Source: an uncultured Eggerthella sp. (GTDB lineage: Bacteria > Actinomycetota > Coriobacteriia > Coriobacteriales > Eggerthellaceae). From it: DNA of 6,369 nt. Within the stretch, counting starts at the first letter, position 1. Every line of letters starts with the position of its first letter. The notes below the pieces were generated by a model, which did no database searches, was not told the origin of the DNA, and saw only the letters and a program-made list of their open reading frames with translations. A program made the translations under genes and the position numbers. The stretch lies in assembly GCA_902470405.1 (NCBI GenBank), contig CABRGJ010000049.1:1-6369 (forward strand), read 5' to 3'. Positions 6,165-6,369 of the stretch are shown piece after piece.

Positions 6165-6178
6165 AGCCGAACAATAGA
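6153..6178 (+). repeat. 13-bp tandem duplication over the stop codon
   Basis: GCCGAACAGTAGA (6153-6165) is followed directly by GCCGAACAATAGA (6166-6178): 12 of 13 bases identical, with GC of a third unit after it. The first copy holds the last codons and the TAG stop. Thirteen is not a multiple of three, so the second copy is not an in-frame extension. Confidence 0.7.
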
Positions 6179-6189
6179 GCTTATAGCTC
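6177..6189 (+). other. Small perfect inverted repeat after the stop
   Basis: GAGCT (6177-6181), TAT, AGCTC (6185-6189): a 5-bp stem with a 3-nt loop, between the stop of the acidic-protein gene and the terminator. It is too short for a functional call. Confidence 0.25.
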
Positions 6190-6206
6190 GATAAACCCTA
6201 AGAACG

Positions 6207-6239
6207 AAAAAACGCCTGCTCGATGAGCGGGCGTTTCTT
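6207..6239. terminator. Bidirectional intrinsic terminator between converging genes
   Basis: An 11-bp stem (AACGCCTGCTC at 6211-6221 with GAGCGGGCGTT at 6225-6235, one G-U pair, tight loop) is flanked by AAAA at 6207-6210 on the left and TCTTA on the right. Read on the + strand it ends the nitroreductase/acidic-protein transcript with a short T-run. Read on the - strand it is followed by six T residues, a better terminator for the converging gene whose stop is at 6265-6267. Confidence 0.88.
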
Positions 6240-6264
6240 ATGGTGGCGGTATTGAGGGATGAGA

Positions 6265-6369
6265 CTATCGCTTATAAATCTCGATCCTGTTTTGAAGTTC
6301 GGATTTGTCCTCGATCTCATGACGAAGTACGACATTCGTGATCTTGCCAGTCTTCTCTTCAATGGTCGA
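6265..6369 (-). CDS. C-terminal end of a converging gene, identity unknown
   Basis: On the minus strand an open frame enters at 6369 and ends with TAG at 6265-6267, giving the last 34 residues (STIEEKTGKITNVVLRHEIE, then a charged end IEIYKR). The frame is in exact phase with the window edge. The peptide is a plausible soluble C-terminus (a beta-turn-beta start, then a charged stretch). The bidirectional terminator with its T6 run in this direction lies 26 nt beyond the stop, where it would be needed. I do not recognise the family. The rest of the gene is outside the window. Confidence 0.65.
   Translation of the reverse strand, partial: STIEEKTGKITNVVLRHEIEDKSELQNRIEIYKR

Overview
The window is a chromosomal segment from an anaerobic, mid-GC actinobacterium. 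The gene order dnaJ - MerR-type hspR - clpB is the actinobacterial heat-shock arrangement (dnaK-grpE-dnaJ-hspR, with clpB next). The moderate GC, the ferredoxin-nitroreductase gene and the small unknown proteins fit a gut or oral member of the Coriobacteriia (Eggerthella/Slackia/Cryptobacterium type). That placement is inference; genus and species cannot be settled from this sequence.

Left part (1-4168), the protein-quality-control block, all on the + strand. It holds the 3' part of a dnaJ-type co-chaperone with a Gly/Phe-rich linker and no zinc finger, then hspR 5 nt later, then a 119-nt gap with a 35-nt hairpin, then a full-length clpB of 917 codons, closed by a strong intrinsic terminator. 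DnaJ and DnaK fold or disaggregate proteins together with ClpB. HspR is the repressor of this regulon and uses DnaK as co-repressor in studied actinobacteria. The dnaK/grpE genes and the main operon promoter lie upstream, outside the window.

Right part (4170-6240), three + strand genes. The first is a 120-residue protein made of two diverged copies of one module, offset by exactly 63 residues. After 151 nt carrying inverted repeats comes a 267-residue protein with two 4Fe-4S clusters and an FMN nitroreductase domain. Thirty-eight nt further is a 187-residue acidic protein of unknown function, probably co-transcribed with the nitroreductase. A bidirectional terminator at 6211-6235 follows.

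Right edge (6265-6369): the last 34 codons of a converging minus-strand gene of unknown identity.

Most of the window is conserved chromosomal housekeeping sequence. No mobile element, CRISPR array, tRNA or rRNA was seen. The less ordinary signals are the internally duplicated small protein, the hspR-clpB hairpin, the inverted repeat ahead of the nitroreductase, the conserved-position internal GTG start in clpB, and the ClpB insertion and tail.
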